Positions 17,372 to 26,220 of a DNA stretch of 64,000 nt are shown one piece after another. The notes beneath the pieces are model-generated. The model saw only the letters and a list, made by a program, of their open reading frames with translations, did not search any database and was not told the origin of the DNA. The stretch is from Erwinia sp. JUb26 (lineage in GTDB: Bacteria; Pseudomonadota; Gammaproteobacteria; Enterobacterales; Enterobacteriaceae), in assembly GCF_003751505.1 (NCBI RefSeq), contig NZ_RJVB01000004.1, forward strand, positions 62,001 to 126,000, given 5' to 3'. The translations under genes were made by a program, and so were the position numbers. Every line of letters starts with the position of its first letter. Positions within the stretch are counted from its first letter, which is position 1.

Positions 17372-17773
17372 TCATTTCACAGGATCGGCCAGTGCTTTTT
17401 TAATCTCGTCCAGATCTTCCTCAACCGCTGTTTTCATGCCGCGCCGCTCCAGCCACTGCCTGCCCCAAAGGCTCAGATCCAGCACCAGCTTGTTCAGCTC
17501 CCGGCCTTCATCGCTGAGTGAATACTCGACTTTCGGTGGCACAACAGGATACACCTGCCGCAGGATCAGTCCATCCTCCTCCAGCTCGCGTAGCTGTTTG
17601 GTCAGCAGGCGCTGGTTGATGCTGGGCATCGAACGCTGCAGCTCGCTGAACCGCTGAGTGCCGTCCTTGAACAGGTGATAGAGGATCACGCCCTTCCATT
17701 TTCCGCCCATAATATGCAGCGCGGCTTCCATCGAACAGCCCGGGGCTGAGTCGTAGTTACGTAATTTTTTCAT
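17372..17773 (-). CDS. HxlR family transcriptional regulator
   Basis: A 133-residue winged-helix protein of the HxlR family. The hallmark 'GCSMEAALHIMGGKWKGVIL' segment (residues 12-31, Cys13) and the recognition helix 'INQRLLTKQLRELEEDGLI' are clear. Family members with the N-terminal Cys often respond to electrophiles or aldehydes and control adjacent reductases. It is divergent from an OYE flavoenzyme gene, with an inverted repeat in the shared region. Confidence 0.9.
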   Translation of the reverse strand: MKKLRNYDSAPGCSMEAALHIMGGKWKGVILYHLFKDGTQRFSELQRSMPSINQRLLTKQLRELEEDGLILRQVYPVVPPKVEYSLSDEGRELNKLVLDLSLWGRQWLERRGMKTAVEEDLDEIKKALADPVK

Positions 17774-17815
17774 GACAATCCCACAGTTACCTTTTGGTAA
17801 GTATATGAATTTTTT

Positions 17816-17841
17816 TAGGGTATAAACGTAAATTAACCCTA
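17816..17841. promoter_or_regulatory. Inverted repeat in HxlR / OYE divergent promoter
   Basis: TAGGGT (17816-17821) and ACCCTA (17836-17841) flank a 14-base AT-rich centre containing TATAAA, between the HxlR gene and the OYE gene. The 26-bp span and position fit an HxlR dimer operator that overlaps the OYE promoter. Confidence 0.5.
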
Positions 17842-17887
17842 TGGTACTTTCAGCGCTCTGAAGATCAATCGCTTTTTGGGAGTCGCT

Positions 17888-18964
17888 ATGTCAGCTTTAC
17901 TTTTTGAACCCATTACCATCAACGGCGTGGAGTTTCGTAACCGCATTGCCATGTCGCCGATGTGTATGCACTCGGCCTCTGACGATGGGGAAACCAACGA
18001 TTTTCACGTGATCCACTACGGAGCCCGGGCGTTAGGGGGCGCGGGCCTGGTGATGCTGGAAACCGCAGCGGTGCTGCCGAATGGTCCAATTGGACCGGGC
18101 GACATCGGCATCTGGGACGATCGTCATATTGAAGGATTGTCCCGGGTGACGGCAGCCATCCACCGTTTTGGTGCGAAGGCCGGTGCGCAGATTGGTCATG
18201 CCGGTCGCCAGTTGGGGATCAACCTGCCGTCCATTGCACCATCGGCCATTCCCTTTACCACAGAATCCCGCGTGCCACAGGCGATGAGCGTGGAACAGAT
18301 CAAAGAAGTTATCCGTGCGTTCGGAGAGGGGGCCCGCCGCGCCCGCGAGTCCTGTTTCGACGTGATTGAAATCCACTGCGCTCACGGCTATCTGCTGAAC
18401 CAGTTCCTCTCGCCGCTGGCGAACACGCGGACCGACGAATACGGCGGCAGCCAGGAAAACCGCTACCGCATCGTGCGCGAGGTGATTGATGCCGTGCGCC
18501 GCGAGTGGAACGGCCCGCTGTTCCTGCGGATCTCATCGACGGACTATGCCGAAGGCGGCAATCGCCCGCAGGATTTCCTGCTGTGGGGGACGTGGATGAA
18601 AGAGCAGGGGATCGATCTGATCGACTGCTCCAGCGGCGGCATCGCGATGGTGCAGGTGAACACCTATCCGAATTATCAGGTTCCGGCCGCCGAACTGCTG
18701 CGCCGCGAACTGGATATCAAAACCGGGGCGGTTGGCCTGATTGAAACCGGCCGCCAGGCGGAAGAAATTTTGCAGAACGGCCGCGCAGATATGGTGCTGG
18801 TGGGACGTGAAATGCTGAAAGATCCGTTTTGGGCACGTACCGCTGCCGACGATCTCAACGTGGTGATGCCCGTACCGCCACAGTACACCCGCTACGGCTC
18901 CGGCTGGCAGCGTTCCCAGCCGCGCCTGCCTGCGGCAGAATTAGCCAGCACGGTTGAGCGCTAA
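17888..18964 (+). CDS. Old Yellow Enzyme family NADH:flavin oxidoreductase (YqjM/NamA-like)
   Basis: A 358-residue FMN TIM-barrel ene-reductase. Characteristic stretches are 'NRIAMSPMCMHSA' (flavin site with Cys of the YqjM group), 'AQIGHAGRQ', the substrate-binding HCAHGYLLNQFLSP, and the FMN-phosphate motif 'DMVLVGREML'. Such enzymes reduce activated C=C bonds of enones, maleimides or nitro compounds with NADPH. The ATG at 17888 follows GGGAG. It is divergent from the HxlR regulator, a pairing typical of electrophile-induced detoxification. Confidence 0.93.
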   Translation: MSALLFEPITINGVEFRNRIAMSPMCMHSASDDGETNDFHVIHYGARALGGAGLVMLETAAVLPNGPIGPGDIGIWDDRHIEGLSRVTAAIHRFGAKAGAQIGHAGRQLGINLPSIAPSAIPFTTESRVPQAMSVEQIKEVIRAFGEGARRARESCFDVIEIHCAHGYLLNQFLSPLANTRTDEYGGSQENRYRIVREVIDAVRREWNGPLFLRISSTDYAEGGNRPQDFLLWGTWMKEQGIDLIDCSSGGIAMVQVNTYPNYQVPAAELLRRELDIKTGAVGLIETGRQAEEILQNGRADMVLVGREMLKDPFWARTAADDLNVVMPVPPQYTRYGSGWQRSQPRLPAAELASTVER

Positions 18965-19010
18965 GCGCTGCGGCATCCGCCACTGAAGATGTTGATTATA
19001 TTAGCCATTC

Positions 19011-19046
19011 AATAGCAGCACCGGCGCTCGAATCTGTGTTGCTATT
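19011..19046 (+). terminator. Hairpin after the OYE gene
   Basis: AATAGCAGCA (19011-19020) pairs, with one mismatch, with TGTTGCTATT (19037-19046), followed by TAATC. It lies 47 bases after the OYE stop. The T-run is poor, so it is a weak terminator candidate. Confidence 0.35.
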
Positions 19047-19126
19047 TAATCAACAAATCTCGAAATGACTGACATTGTTACGATGGCTGCCGGATGGTAA
19101 TTATCTGTCCTGAACCAGTAAACAAT

Positions 19127-19156
19127 GGCTGGCCGCCACTCGTTGCGCGGCCAGCC
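19127..19156 (+). promoter_or_regulatory. Strong hairpin in the dadA leader
   Basis: GGCTGGCCGC (19127-19136) and GCGGCCAGCC (19147-19156) form a perfect 10-bp GC-rich stem with a 10-base loop, ending 34 bases before the dadA ATG. No T-run follows. It may protect the message or modulate dadAX translation. Confidence 0.55.
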
Positions 19157-19190
19157 TGATATCGTCAGGTCTATTTCAGGATTAACCATT

Positions 19191-20456
19191 ATGCACATAA
19201 TTGTCTTAGGCAGTGGAATCGTCGGCGTCGCCAGCGCCTGGTATCTTGCAAAAGCGGGGCACCAGGTTACGGTGATTGACCGTCAGGAAGGCCCCGCGCT
19301 GGAAACCAGCGCGGGTAATGCCGGTCAGCTTTCCTACGGTTACGCGGCCCCCTGGGCTGCACCCGGCATCCCGGTCAAGGCCGTTAAGTGGATGTTCCAG
19401 CAGCATGCGCCGCTGGCGATCCGTCCGGATGGCAGCGTGCGGCAGCTGTCGTGGATGCTACAGATGTTGAAAAATTGTGATGCGGAAAGCTATGCGCTGA
19501 ATAAATCACGTATGGTCAGGCTGGCGAACTACAGTCGGCAAAAAATTAAAGAATTGCGAAGCGAAACGGGCATTCAGTATGAGGGACGCCAGGGCGGCAC
19601 ACTGCAGCTGTTCCGATCGCAGAAGCAGTTTGATAATGCGCATCGGGATATCGAAGTTCTGAAAGGCGCAGGGGTTCAGTACAAGCTGTTAAGCGCCGCC
19701 GAACTGCATCTTGCCGAGCCCGCACTGGCTCAGGTGGCCGATAAACTGACCGGCGGATTGCAGTTGCCGGAGGATGAAACCGGCGACTGTCAGATGTTTA
19801 CGCGGGCGTTAACCGAGCTGGCGAAGAAGGCTGGGGTAGAGTTTGTGTTTAACAAACACATCGATACCATTCTTCACGACAGCCGCAGCGTTACCGGTAT
19901 TCAATGTGGGAACCAGGTATTCTATGCCGATAAGTATATTGTCGCGCTGGGTTCTTATTCACCGTCATTAATGCCGAAAGGCCTCAGCATTCCGGTGTAT
20001 CCGCTCAAGGGCTATTCACTGACCATTCCGATTAAAAACCGGGAAAAGGCACCGTCTTCAACCATCCTTGATGAAACCTATAAGGTTGCCGTAACGCGCT
20101 TCGACGACCGCATTCGCGTTGGCGGGATGGCGGAGATCGTGGGTTACAACACTGAGCTGCGGCAAAAACGCCGCGCAACGTTGGAAATGGTGGTCAGCGA
20201 CCTGTACCCGGGCGGGGGGCACATTGAAGACGCCACGTTCTGGACCGGGCTGCGGCCGATGACACCTGACGGCACGCCGATTATCGGCAAAACCTCGCTG
20301 AGCAATCTGTATCTTAATACCGGTCACGGCACGCTGGGCTGGACCATGTCCTGTGGATCCGGGGCGATCATTGCCGACATTATTTCAGGTAAAGAGCCAG
20401 AAATTGACACGCGTGATCTCAACATTTTTCGTTATCAAACGGCGCAGGCCAGCTGA
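19191..20456 (+). CDS. dadA: D-amino acid dehydrogenase small subunit
   Basis: A 421-residue FAD-dependent D-amino acid dehydrogenase (E. coli DadA 432 aa), which oxidises D-alanine and others to 2-oxo acids and ammonia at the inner membrane face, passing electrons to the quinone pool. The dinucleotide-binding motif [17 protein letters not shown] begins at residue 7, and the C-terminal '[20 protein letters not shown]' matches the family. The ATG at 19191 is chosen over one 22 codons upstream because it starts directly with the Rossmann strand. It lies 34 bases before dadX: a dadAX operon for alanine use. A strong hairpin precedes it. Confidence 0.93.
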   Translation: MHIIVLGSGIVGVASAWYLAKAGHQVTVIDRQEGPALETSAGNAGQLSYGYAAPWAAPGIPVKAVKWMFQQHAPLAIRPDGSVRQLSWMLQMLKNCDAESYALNKSRMVRLANYSRQKIKELRSETGIQYEGRQGGTLQLFRSQKQFDNAHRDIEVLKGAGVQYKLLSAAELHLAEPALAQVADKLTGGLQLPEDETGDCQMFTRALTELAKKAGVEFVFNKHIDTILHDSRSVTGIQCGNQVFYADKYIVALGSYSPSLMPKGLSIPVYPLKGYSLTIPIKNREKAPSSTILDETYKVAVTRFDDRIRVGGMAEIVGYNTELRQKRRATLEMVVSDLYPGGGHIEDATFWTGLRPMTPDGTPIIGKTSLSNLYLNTGHGTLGWTMSCGSGAIIADIISGKEPEIDTRDLNIFRYQTAQAS

Positions 20457-20490
20457 GCGTTGCCACCAGGCTTAATTCAGGAGAAAAGTC

Positions 20491-21564
20491 ATGCCCCGTC
20501 CGATCAGAGCCGAAATAAACCTTCGTGCGTTAAAACATAATCTTCACCGTGTCGCCGCCCTGGCCGGTGATGCGCAGCTCTGGGCAGTCATTAAAGCGAA
20601 CGCTTACGGTCACGGTATCGAAAACGTACTGCCCGCACTGGGTAGCGCCAGTGGTCTGGCACTGCTGGATTTTGATGAAGCAGTCAGGGCGCGGGAATCA
20701 GGGTGGACCCGCCCGATCCTGCTGCTGGAAGGTTTTTTTCACCCGGCCGATCTGAAGCTGATTGAACGCTATCAGCTGACCACGGCGGTACACAGCGAGT
20801 GGCAGCTTAATGCCCTTGAAACCTACCGTCCTGCCGTGCCGTTCCCTGTGTATTTGAAAATCAACACCGGCATGAACCGTCTGGGTTTTCCCGTTGAGCA
20901 GGCTTTACGCATCTGTCAGCTCGCCCAGCGCTCGAAGGCGATCGGCGATATTACGCTGATGTCACACTTCTCCCGCGCGGATGAAAAGGAAGGCGTTAGC
21001 GAACCGGAAGCGGCGATCCGCCATATTGCTGACGAAACGGGCCTGCCGCTCTGCATTGCCAATTCTGCGGCAACGCTCTGGCATCATGAAACGCGCAACG
21101 GCTGGGTGCGGCCCGGCATCATCCTTTATGGCGCTTCTCCTTCCGGCGTTTTTAACGACATCAGCAATCTGGGTGTCCAACCGGTGATGAGCCTAAAAAG
21201 TGAGGTGATTGCCGTTCAGCCACTGCGGCCGGGCAGTTCGGTCGGCTACGGTGGGCGCTACATCGCGACCGGGGAAGAGCGTATCGGCATTGTTGCCTGC
21301 GGCTACGCCGACGGCTACCCCCGCCAGGCGGCAAGTGGAACACCGGTATCAATCAACGGACGGTTGACGCAGACCCGCGGTACGGTATCGATGGATATGA
21401 TCGCGATAGATTTGACGGCGTTTCCGCAGGCGGGGATTGGAACTGGCGTGGAACTGTGGGGAGAGCATCTTCCTGTGGACACCGTAGCAGGTCATGCCGG
21501 TACGATAGGTTATGAATTATTAAGTGCAGTGACCCCGCGCGTTCCCCGCATTATTGTCGACTGA
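20491..21564 (+). CDS. dadX: Catabolic alanine racemase
   Basis: A 357-residue PLP-dependent alanine racemase (E. coli DadX 356 aa) converting L-alanine to D-alanine, the substrate of DadA. The PLP lysine is Lys35 in AVIKANAYGHG, and 'SVGYGGRY' carries the catalytic Tyr of the second half. CAGGAG precedes the ATG. Catabolic rather than biosynthetic (Alr) assignment rests on its operon with dadA. It ends just before a bidirectional terminator shared with the convergent permease gene. Confidence 0.94.
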   Translation: MPRPIRAEINLRALKHNLHRVAALAGDAQLWAVIKANAYGHGIENVLPALGSASGLALLDFDEAVRARESGWTRPILLLEGFFHPADLKLIERYQLTTAVHSEWQLNALETYRPAVPFPVYLKINTGMNRLGFPVEQALRICQLAQRSKAIGDITLMSHFSRADEKEGVSEPEAAIRHIADETGLPLCIANSAATLWHHETRNGWVRPGIILYGASPSGVFNDISNLGVQPVMSLKSEVIAVQPLRPGSSVGYGGRYIATGEERIGIVACGYADGYPRQAASGTPVSINGRLTQTRGTVSMDMIAIDLTAFPQAGIGTGVELWGEHLPVDTVAGHAGTIGYELLSAVTPRVPRIIVD

Positions 21565-21616
21565 TTCTCACCTCTCTTTATACATATCCCAACGCAATCT
21601 TTAGTCGGGACAATGA

Positions 21617-21641
21617 AAAAGCCCCCTTAATGGGGGCTTTT
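21617..21641. terminator. Bidirectional intrinsic terminator (dadX / permease)
   Basis: AAAAGCCCCC, loop TTAAT, GGGGGCTTTT: a 10-bp perfect stem with A-run and T-run on either side. It lies between the convergent dadX and amino acid permease genes and can serve both. Confidence 0.92.
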
Positions 21642-21664
21642 CGCAACCTGCAGGGTATCGGTAT

Positions 21665-23071
21665 CTACGATGGCTTATCGGTGACTGCGCGGCCCACTCT
21701 CTTGGAATCCGCAGGGGATTTGTTGTAGCCCAGCAGATAGTAAAGCACGGTCAGCATGGCTATCCATCCCAGCCCTATCAACACGGAAGGCCGAAGCGCC
21801 GGTTGGTAAAGCATCACGCCGAGCACGCCAAACAGGAAAAGGATCGCCAGCCAGGAGGTCAGCGGGAACAGAGGCACCATCAGCGAAGACGGTGCAACGG
21901 TCTTATCACTGCCGCTAATCGACTGACGGAAGCGGATATGGGAGTAAAGGATAATCAACCAGGTCCACACCGAGGCGAAAGTCGAGACGGCGCTAAGCCA
22001 GATGAAGATTTCCGCCGGAGCCAGATAATTCATCACTACGCCAATCAACAGCATGGCGACTGAAAAGACGATCGCGGCGGTCGGCACACCGTTCTTACTG
22101 ATTTGCCGGAAAACAGGAAGTGCATGCCCCTGTTCGGACAGGTTGAGCAGCATACGACCGGTGCCGAAAATACCGCTGTTACAGGATGAAAGCGCGGCGG
22201 TGATCACCACAAAGTTGATGATGCCTGGCGCATACGGGATGCCCATTTTCTCGAAGATCATGACAAACGGGCTGCCCTGTGTGCCGAGCTGGTCCCAGGG
22301 ATAAATCGCCATAATCACGAACAGGGCACCGACGTAGAACAACAGGATGCGCCAGAATACCGAGTTAACCGCGCGGCTCAGTGATTTTTCCGGATTCTGC
22401 GCTTCGCCGGCGGTTACACCGATAATTTCGATGCCGCCATAGGAGAACATCACCAGCGGAATAGCCATTAGCAGGCCGGACATGCCGTAAGGCAGGAAGC
22501 CGCCGTGTTGCCAGAGGTTATCAACGCCCGTCGCGACACCACCGTGACCCAGTCCGAAGAATATGGCTCCGACGCCTGAAACAATCATCAAAACAATGGT
22601 GACAATCTTAATCATCGCGAACCAGAATTCAAATTCGCCATAAAATTTCACCGCAAAGAAATTGACCGAGGCCATCGCGACTAGCGCCGCCAGCGCCCAA
22701 ATCCAGTTGGCCGTATCGGGATACCAGATATGCATGTAAATCCCGACGGCGGTAATTTCCGCCATACAGGTGACTATCCACATAAACCAGTATGTCCAGC
22801 CGGTAAGATAACCGCTGAGGGGGCCAATATAATCGCGAGCATAGCGGCTGAAGGAGCCGGAAACCGGATTGTTGATGGCCATTTCACCCAGTGACCGCAT
22901 AATAATAAATATAGCCAGACCTCCTACCAGATAACCCAGCATAATGCCCGGTCCTGCCAGTTTTATGGCATTAGCAGAGCCAAGAAACAGGCCCACGCCG
23001 ATTGCTGCGCCTAATGCCATGACGCTCAGATGTCTTTCTTTCAGGCCACGCTGTTGTTTGCCCTGGGACAT
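21665..23071 (-). CDS. APC superfamily amino acid permease (ProY/ThrP-like)
   Basis: A 468-residue, 12-helix amino acid/proton symporter of the amino acid transporter (AAT) group. The family signature 'ALGAAIGVGLFLGSANAIKLAGP' lies in helix 1 and 'FSYGGIEIIGVTAGEAQNPE' in helix 6. Over its length it resembles E. coli ProY most among those I can compare. GAGGT lies eight bases before the ATG. It is convergent with dadAX, which is consistent with supply of an amino acid such as alanine, but specificity cannot be read from sequence. Confidence 0.88.
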   Translation of the reverse strand: MSQGKQQRGLKERHLSVMALGAAIGVGLFLGSANAIKLAGPGIMLGYLVGGLAIFIIMRSLGEMAINNPVSGSFSRYARDYIGPLSGYLTGWTYWFMWIVTCMAEITAVGIYMHIWYPDTANWIWALAALVAMASVNFFAVKFYGEFEFWFAMIKIVTIVLMIVSGVGAIFFGLGHGGVATGVDNLWQHGGFLPYGMSGLLMAIPLVMFSYGGIEIIGVTAGEAQNPEKSLSRAVNSVFWRILLFYVGALFVIMAIYPWDQLGTQGSPFVMIFEKMGIPYAPGIINFVVITAALSSCNSGIFGTGRMLLNLSEQGHALPVFRQISKNGVPTAAIVFSVAMLLIGVVMNYLAPAEIFIWLSAVSTFASVWTWLIILYSHIRFRQSISGSDKTVAPSSLMVPLFPLTSWLAILFLFGVLGVMLYQPALRPSVLIGLGWIAMLTVLYYLLGYNKSPADSKRVGRAVTDKPS

Positions 23072-23525
23072 ATACCATTACCTCTGTTAACAGGAATATT
23101 GTCTGAAAATTACCCACTTCGTGTTGGTGCTTAATGGAGCTATGTCCTGACAGCTCACAGGAAGATAACAAGACCGTTAAGTCAGCAGGTGAATTAACGA
23201 AGTTATAATTAACATGTGAAGATGTTTGCACAGGAAAATAACAAAATATGTGATCTTGTGAGTAATTGGATTTTGTTATGACGTTTAATTTTTCTTAATT
23301 TGGCGTGCGTCACAGGTGTTAAAAATAAATTAAATCTACCCGTCAGTGGTGTTGGTTTTATGTCTATTTTGCGTGGTGACTGGTGATTTTAATAAATACA
23401 AAAAGCCCTTATTATTTTAAATAAAGGCGAGATAATATATTTGACTGGCATATTATCATCTCGCTTAAGGGCAACAATATCACAGACGGTTTCTTTTGTT
23501 GCCCAAATGAGAACACAACCGGAGG
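23072..23525. other. 454-base intergenic region between permease and LysR gene
   Basis: No gene seen. The right part holds a long terminator for the LysR gene (23398-23472). The left part, rich in A/T, should carry the permease promoter on the minus strand; I could not fix its boxes confidently. Confidence 0.5.
23398..23472 (-). terminator. Long terminator hairpin downstream of LysR gene
   Basis: Read on the minus strand: GCCCTT (23472-23467), then GCGAGAT-bulge-GATAATAT, an 11-base loop region, ATATTATCTCGC (23438-23427) and AAGGGC (23410-23405), followed by TTTTTG (from 23404). Nested outer and inner stems plus U-run make a Rho-independent terminator for the upstream LysR gene. Confidence 0.75.
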
Positions 23526-24434
23526 TCAGCTGCTGCGATCCTGGAAAATTGCCGAGGTTAGCCGCTGAAGTAACTTGTTCACGCCGGAGCTGTGCTGCCG
23601 GCCCAGTCGCGTGATGATGTGCGTTTGAGTATGTGCAAACAGCTGATGATGCAGGGGGATCGCCACCAGCTTCCCGGCGCGGACTTCGTCTCTAACCATA
23701 AAATCAGGCAGCAGCGACACGCCGCCGTCAATGGCATAGTTTTTTAGCAGCAGCAGGTTGTTGCAGACCACGGCAGGTTCAAGGTTCACGCCGGTATCTT
23801 CTTCAACGCGGGTCACAATCTGCCGGATACCGTGCGAGACACGTGTGAGGGCTGGCCGGTGTTCAATCAGGCTATGCATTTCAAGCGGCTGGGGCTGTCG
23901 GGTTAACGGGTGTGCAGGGCTGGTGACGACGCACAGGGGGTGAGTAAATGACAGGTGTGAACGAAGACGGGATTCCAGCGCAGGATTAAACAGAATCCCA
24001 ATGTTGGCTTCATCCTCCACAATCAAACGCATCACGTCATTGCTGCCGCAAATTTCGATATTGATGCGAATGTTGGGATAACGCGCGGTGAAATCGGACA
24101 GGATAGCGGAAATACTTTCAATGTAGCCTTCGCCTATCGCCAGGGTAATGCTGCCCGCCTGAACGCCACGCAGCGCCTGCAGCGAATCAAACAGTAAATC
24201 CTGCTCGGCGAGATGCAGCTGGTAATACTCAAGCACGCGTTCACCGGCTTCGGTCGGTTTGATCCCGCGGCGATGGCGCTCAACCAGCTGGCTGTTCAGC
24301 TCCTGCTCAAGCTGTGAGATCTGACGGCTAACCGCGGAGGGGGCAACGTTAAGATAATCTGCCGCGCCCCTGACGCTTTTCAGCCTGACGGCCTCAAAAA
24401 AATACCTCAGTCGATTAAAACTGATCCCCTGCAT
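23526..24434 (-). CDS. LysR family transcriptional regulator
   Basis: A 302-residue LysR regulator with the winged helix 'FNRLRYFFEAVRLKSVRGAA' at residues about 5-24 and 'APSAVSRQISQLEQELNSQL' following, then an effector-binding domain. Start is the ATG at 24434 with GGAGGAG immediately upstream; an in-frame start 13 codons earlier is ignored. It is divergent from the serine acetyltransferase-like gene and is the likely local regulator of the five-gene operon 24549-29800. Confidence 0.9.
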   Translation of the reverse strand: MQGISFNRLRYFFEAVRLKSVRGAADYLNVAPSAVSRQISQLEQELNSQLVERHRRGIKPTEAGERVLEYYQLHLAEQDLLFDSLQALRGVQAGSITLAIGEGYIESISAILSDFTARYPNIRINIEICGSNDVMRLIVEDEANIGILFNPALESRLRSHLSFTHPLCVVTSPAHPLTRQPQPLEMHSLIEHRPALTRVSHGIRQIVTRVEEDTGVNLEPAVVCNNLLLLKNYAIDGGVSLLPDFMVRDEVRAGKLVAIPLHHQLFAHTQTHIITRLGRQHSSGVNKLLQRLTSAIFQDRSS

Positions 24435-24484
24435 AGCTCCTCCAGTGTTCTCAAAAAGGCAACGATTTTGCAATATCTTGATTA

Positions 24485-24514
24485 TTGTTTAGCGCTCTGA
24501 CGGATGTCTATACT
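24485..24514 (+). promoter_or_regulatory. Candidate promoter of the five-gene catabolic operon
   Basis: TTGTTT (24485-24490), 18-base spacer, TATACT (24509-24514), 34 bases upstream of the ATG of the serine acetyltransferase-like gene. It lies in the 114-base region shared with the divergent LysR gene. A weak -35 is consistent with activation by a LysR protein. Confidence 0.5.
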
Positions 24515-24548
24515 GGGCTCAACTTTTTGTTACAGAGAGTTTAACGCT

Positions 24549-25307
24549 ATGTTGTGGACTGACATCTGTACTCAGGCTGCCGGGCTGGAAGCGCGTAACC
24601 CCAGACTCCGCGGCTATCTGCAATCAATGATTCTCGACTTTGGCGACCTGGCAACGGCGCTCTCTTATCACCTGCATCGTTGCCTGACGGCGCATGCGCA
24701 CGGTGCCGAATTACAGGGCTGGTTCAGCGATGTTTTGCGCAGTAACCCTACCCTCGTTCATGCCACCGAGTGCGATCTGCAAAAGCTGGTAGCGGTGAAT
24801 CCAGCCTGCCCTGATGAACTGACCGGCCTGCTGGCATTTCGCGGCATTATTGCCCTCGCTTCACAGCGGGTGTCTCATCAGATTTGGCATGACGGCGACC
24901 GTCAGAGCGCGGTGCTGCTGCAAAACTGGTCCTCGCAGCAGTGGAATATCGATATCCATCCTGCGGCACGCATGGGGAAAGGGCTGTTTGTCGATCACGG
25001 TATCGGCATTGTGATTGGTGAAACCGCCGTGGTGGAAGATGACGTCAGCATCTGGCACGGAGTCACGCTCGGCAGCACGCTGACGGAAGCCGGCGACAGG
25101 CACCCGAAAATCGGACGCGGAGCGTTGATCTGCGCCAGCGCCACCGTACTCGGCAATATTCAGGTCGGTGCCGGGGCCATTGTCGCCGCAAACTCGGTGG
25201 TGACCCGGACGGTACCGGAAAGAAAAATCGTTGCCGGATGCCCGGCAAAAGTGATTGCGGATGTTCCCGCACAACTCGACACACTTACCTCTAAATCCGT
25301 GAAGTAA
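24549..25307 (+). CDS. Serine O-acetyltransferase-like (CysE family) protein
   Basis: A 252-residue acetyltransferase with the left-handed beta-helix of the CysE family (E. coli CysE 273 aa). 'NIDIHPAARMGKGLFVDHGI' carries the conserved Asp and catalytic His, and 'DRHPKIGRGALI' and 'VAGCPAKVI' follow the hexapeptide repeats. CysE makes O-acetylserine from serine and acetyl-CoA for cysteine synthesis. The C-terminal tail that binds cysteine synthase in CysE (ending in Ile) is not evident: this one ends KSVK. Leading a catabolic operon with a dehydrogenase pair and an M20 amidohydrolase rather than cysteine genes suggests acetylation of another serine- or hydroxy-amino acid-like substrate. Confidence 0.82.
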   Translation: MLWTDICTQAAGLEARNPRLRGYLQSMILDFGDLATALSYHLHRCLTAHAHGAELQGWFSDVLRSNPTLVHATECDLQKLVAVNPACPDELTGLLAFRGIIALASQRVSHQIWHDGDRQSAVLLQNWSSQQWNIDIHPAARMGKGLFVDHGIGIVIGETAVVEDDVSIWHGVTLGSTLTEAGDRHPKIGRGALICASATVLGNIQVGAGAIVAANSVVTRTVPERKIVAGCPAKVIADVPAQLDTLTSKSVK

Positions 25308-25319
25308 TCAGGAGACGTT

Positions 25320-26204
25320 ATGATCCCTCCCGCTCAGGCTCGATTTGGTATTGACCATCCGCTGGTCACTGTAAAAGATCATCCGCGCGCAATGCAAAAC
25401 TATATTCGCATGGGCTTTTCCCCTTCGCCGGTGAGCTACCACCCGTGGGGAACGGTGACAACTCTGATGATGTTCCCGAACAATTTTATCGAACTGATTG
25501 GCGTGGATGACGCCTCGAAGTTTGGCACTAACGCCGTCAACGGCTTCTGTTTTGGCCGACAGCTGGGCGCGTTTCTGCAGCGCGGCGAAGAAGGGATTTC
25601 CCTGGTTGCGCTGCACAGCAAAAATGCCGATGAAGATTATGCACAGCTGACGGAAGCGGGACTGCCGGGACAGGGGCGTATTGATTTCAGGCGCAAAATG
25701 ACCCTTCCCGACGGCACGCCCGATGAGGCGGTAGTTTCGCTTGGTCTGCTGGTGGATGAAACGATGCCGGACGCCTCGAATTTCATCTGTCACCAGCACA
25801 AACCTGAACTGATCTGGGTGCCGGGCTGGCAAAACCACCCGAACGGCGTAGACGGTATTGCTGCGGTGACCTGGCTGGCGGCCCCGGAAGAACTGCAAGC
25901 GCGTTGGGAAACGCTTTATCCCGGCAAAAGCCGTGTGCTGGATGGCGTACTGATTGCCGATAGCGGCTGCGGCGAACTTCGAGCAATGGATGAAACTGCA
26001 CTGAGTCGCCGCTATCCTGGTCTGCCGCTTCCCCGGCGTGAAGGGCAGGGCCCGCACGGCGTGGTGATCACCCTGCATACCACCAAACCTGACGATCTTC
26101 GCCTGATCCTGGAACATCAGAATATTCCTTACACCGAACTTGAGCACCGCCTGCTGGTGGCACCCGAGTGGACCGGTAACGTCATTTTCGAATTTATCAG
26201 TTAA
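25320..26204 (+). CDS. Glyoxalase-like domain (VOC) protein
   Basis: A 294-residue protein of the long VOC group with a glyoxalase-like domain: 'FGIDHPLVTVKDHPRAMQNY' at the start and 'NNFIELIGVDD' following, then a second related half from about residue 150. It starts 12 bases after the acetyltransferase gene with GGAG upstream, clearly in the same operon. Related proteins occur as accessory enzymes in catabolic clusters; whether it is an isomerase, lyase or dioxygenase is not evident. Confidence 0.75.
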   Translation: MIPPAQARFGIDHPLVTVKDHPRAMQNYIRMGFSPSPVSYHPWGTVTTLMMFPNNFIELIGVDDASKFGTNAVNGFCFGRQLGAFLQRGEEGISLVALHSKNADEDYAQLTEAGLPGQGRIDFRRKMTLPDGTPDEAVVSLGLLVDETMPDASNFICHQHKPELIWVPGWQNHPNGVDGIAAVTWLAAPEELQARWETLYPGKSRVLDGVLIADSGCGELRAMDETALSRRYPGLPLPRREGQGPHGVVITLHTTKPDDLRLILEHQNIPYTELEHRLLVAPEWTGNVIFEFIS

Positions 26205-26220
26205 CAAATTGGAGGCACAG

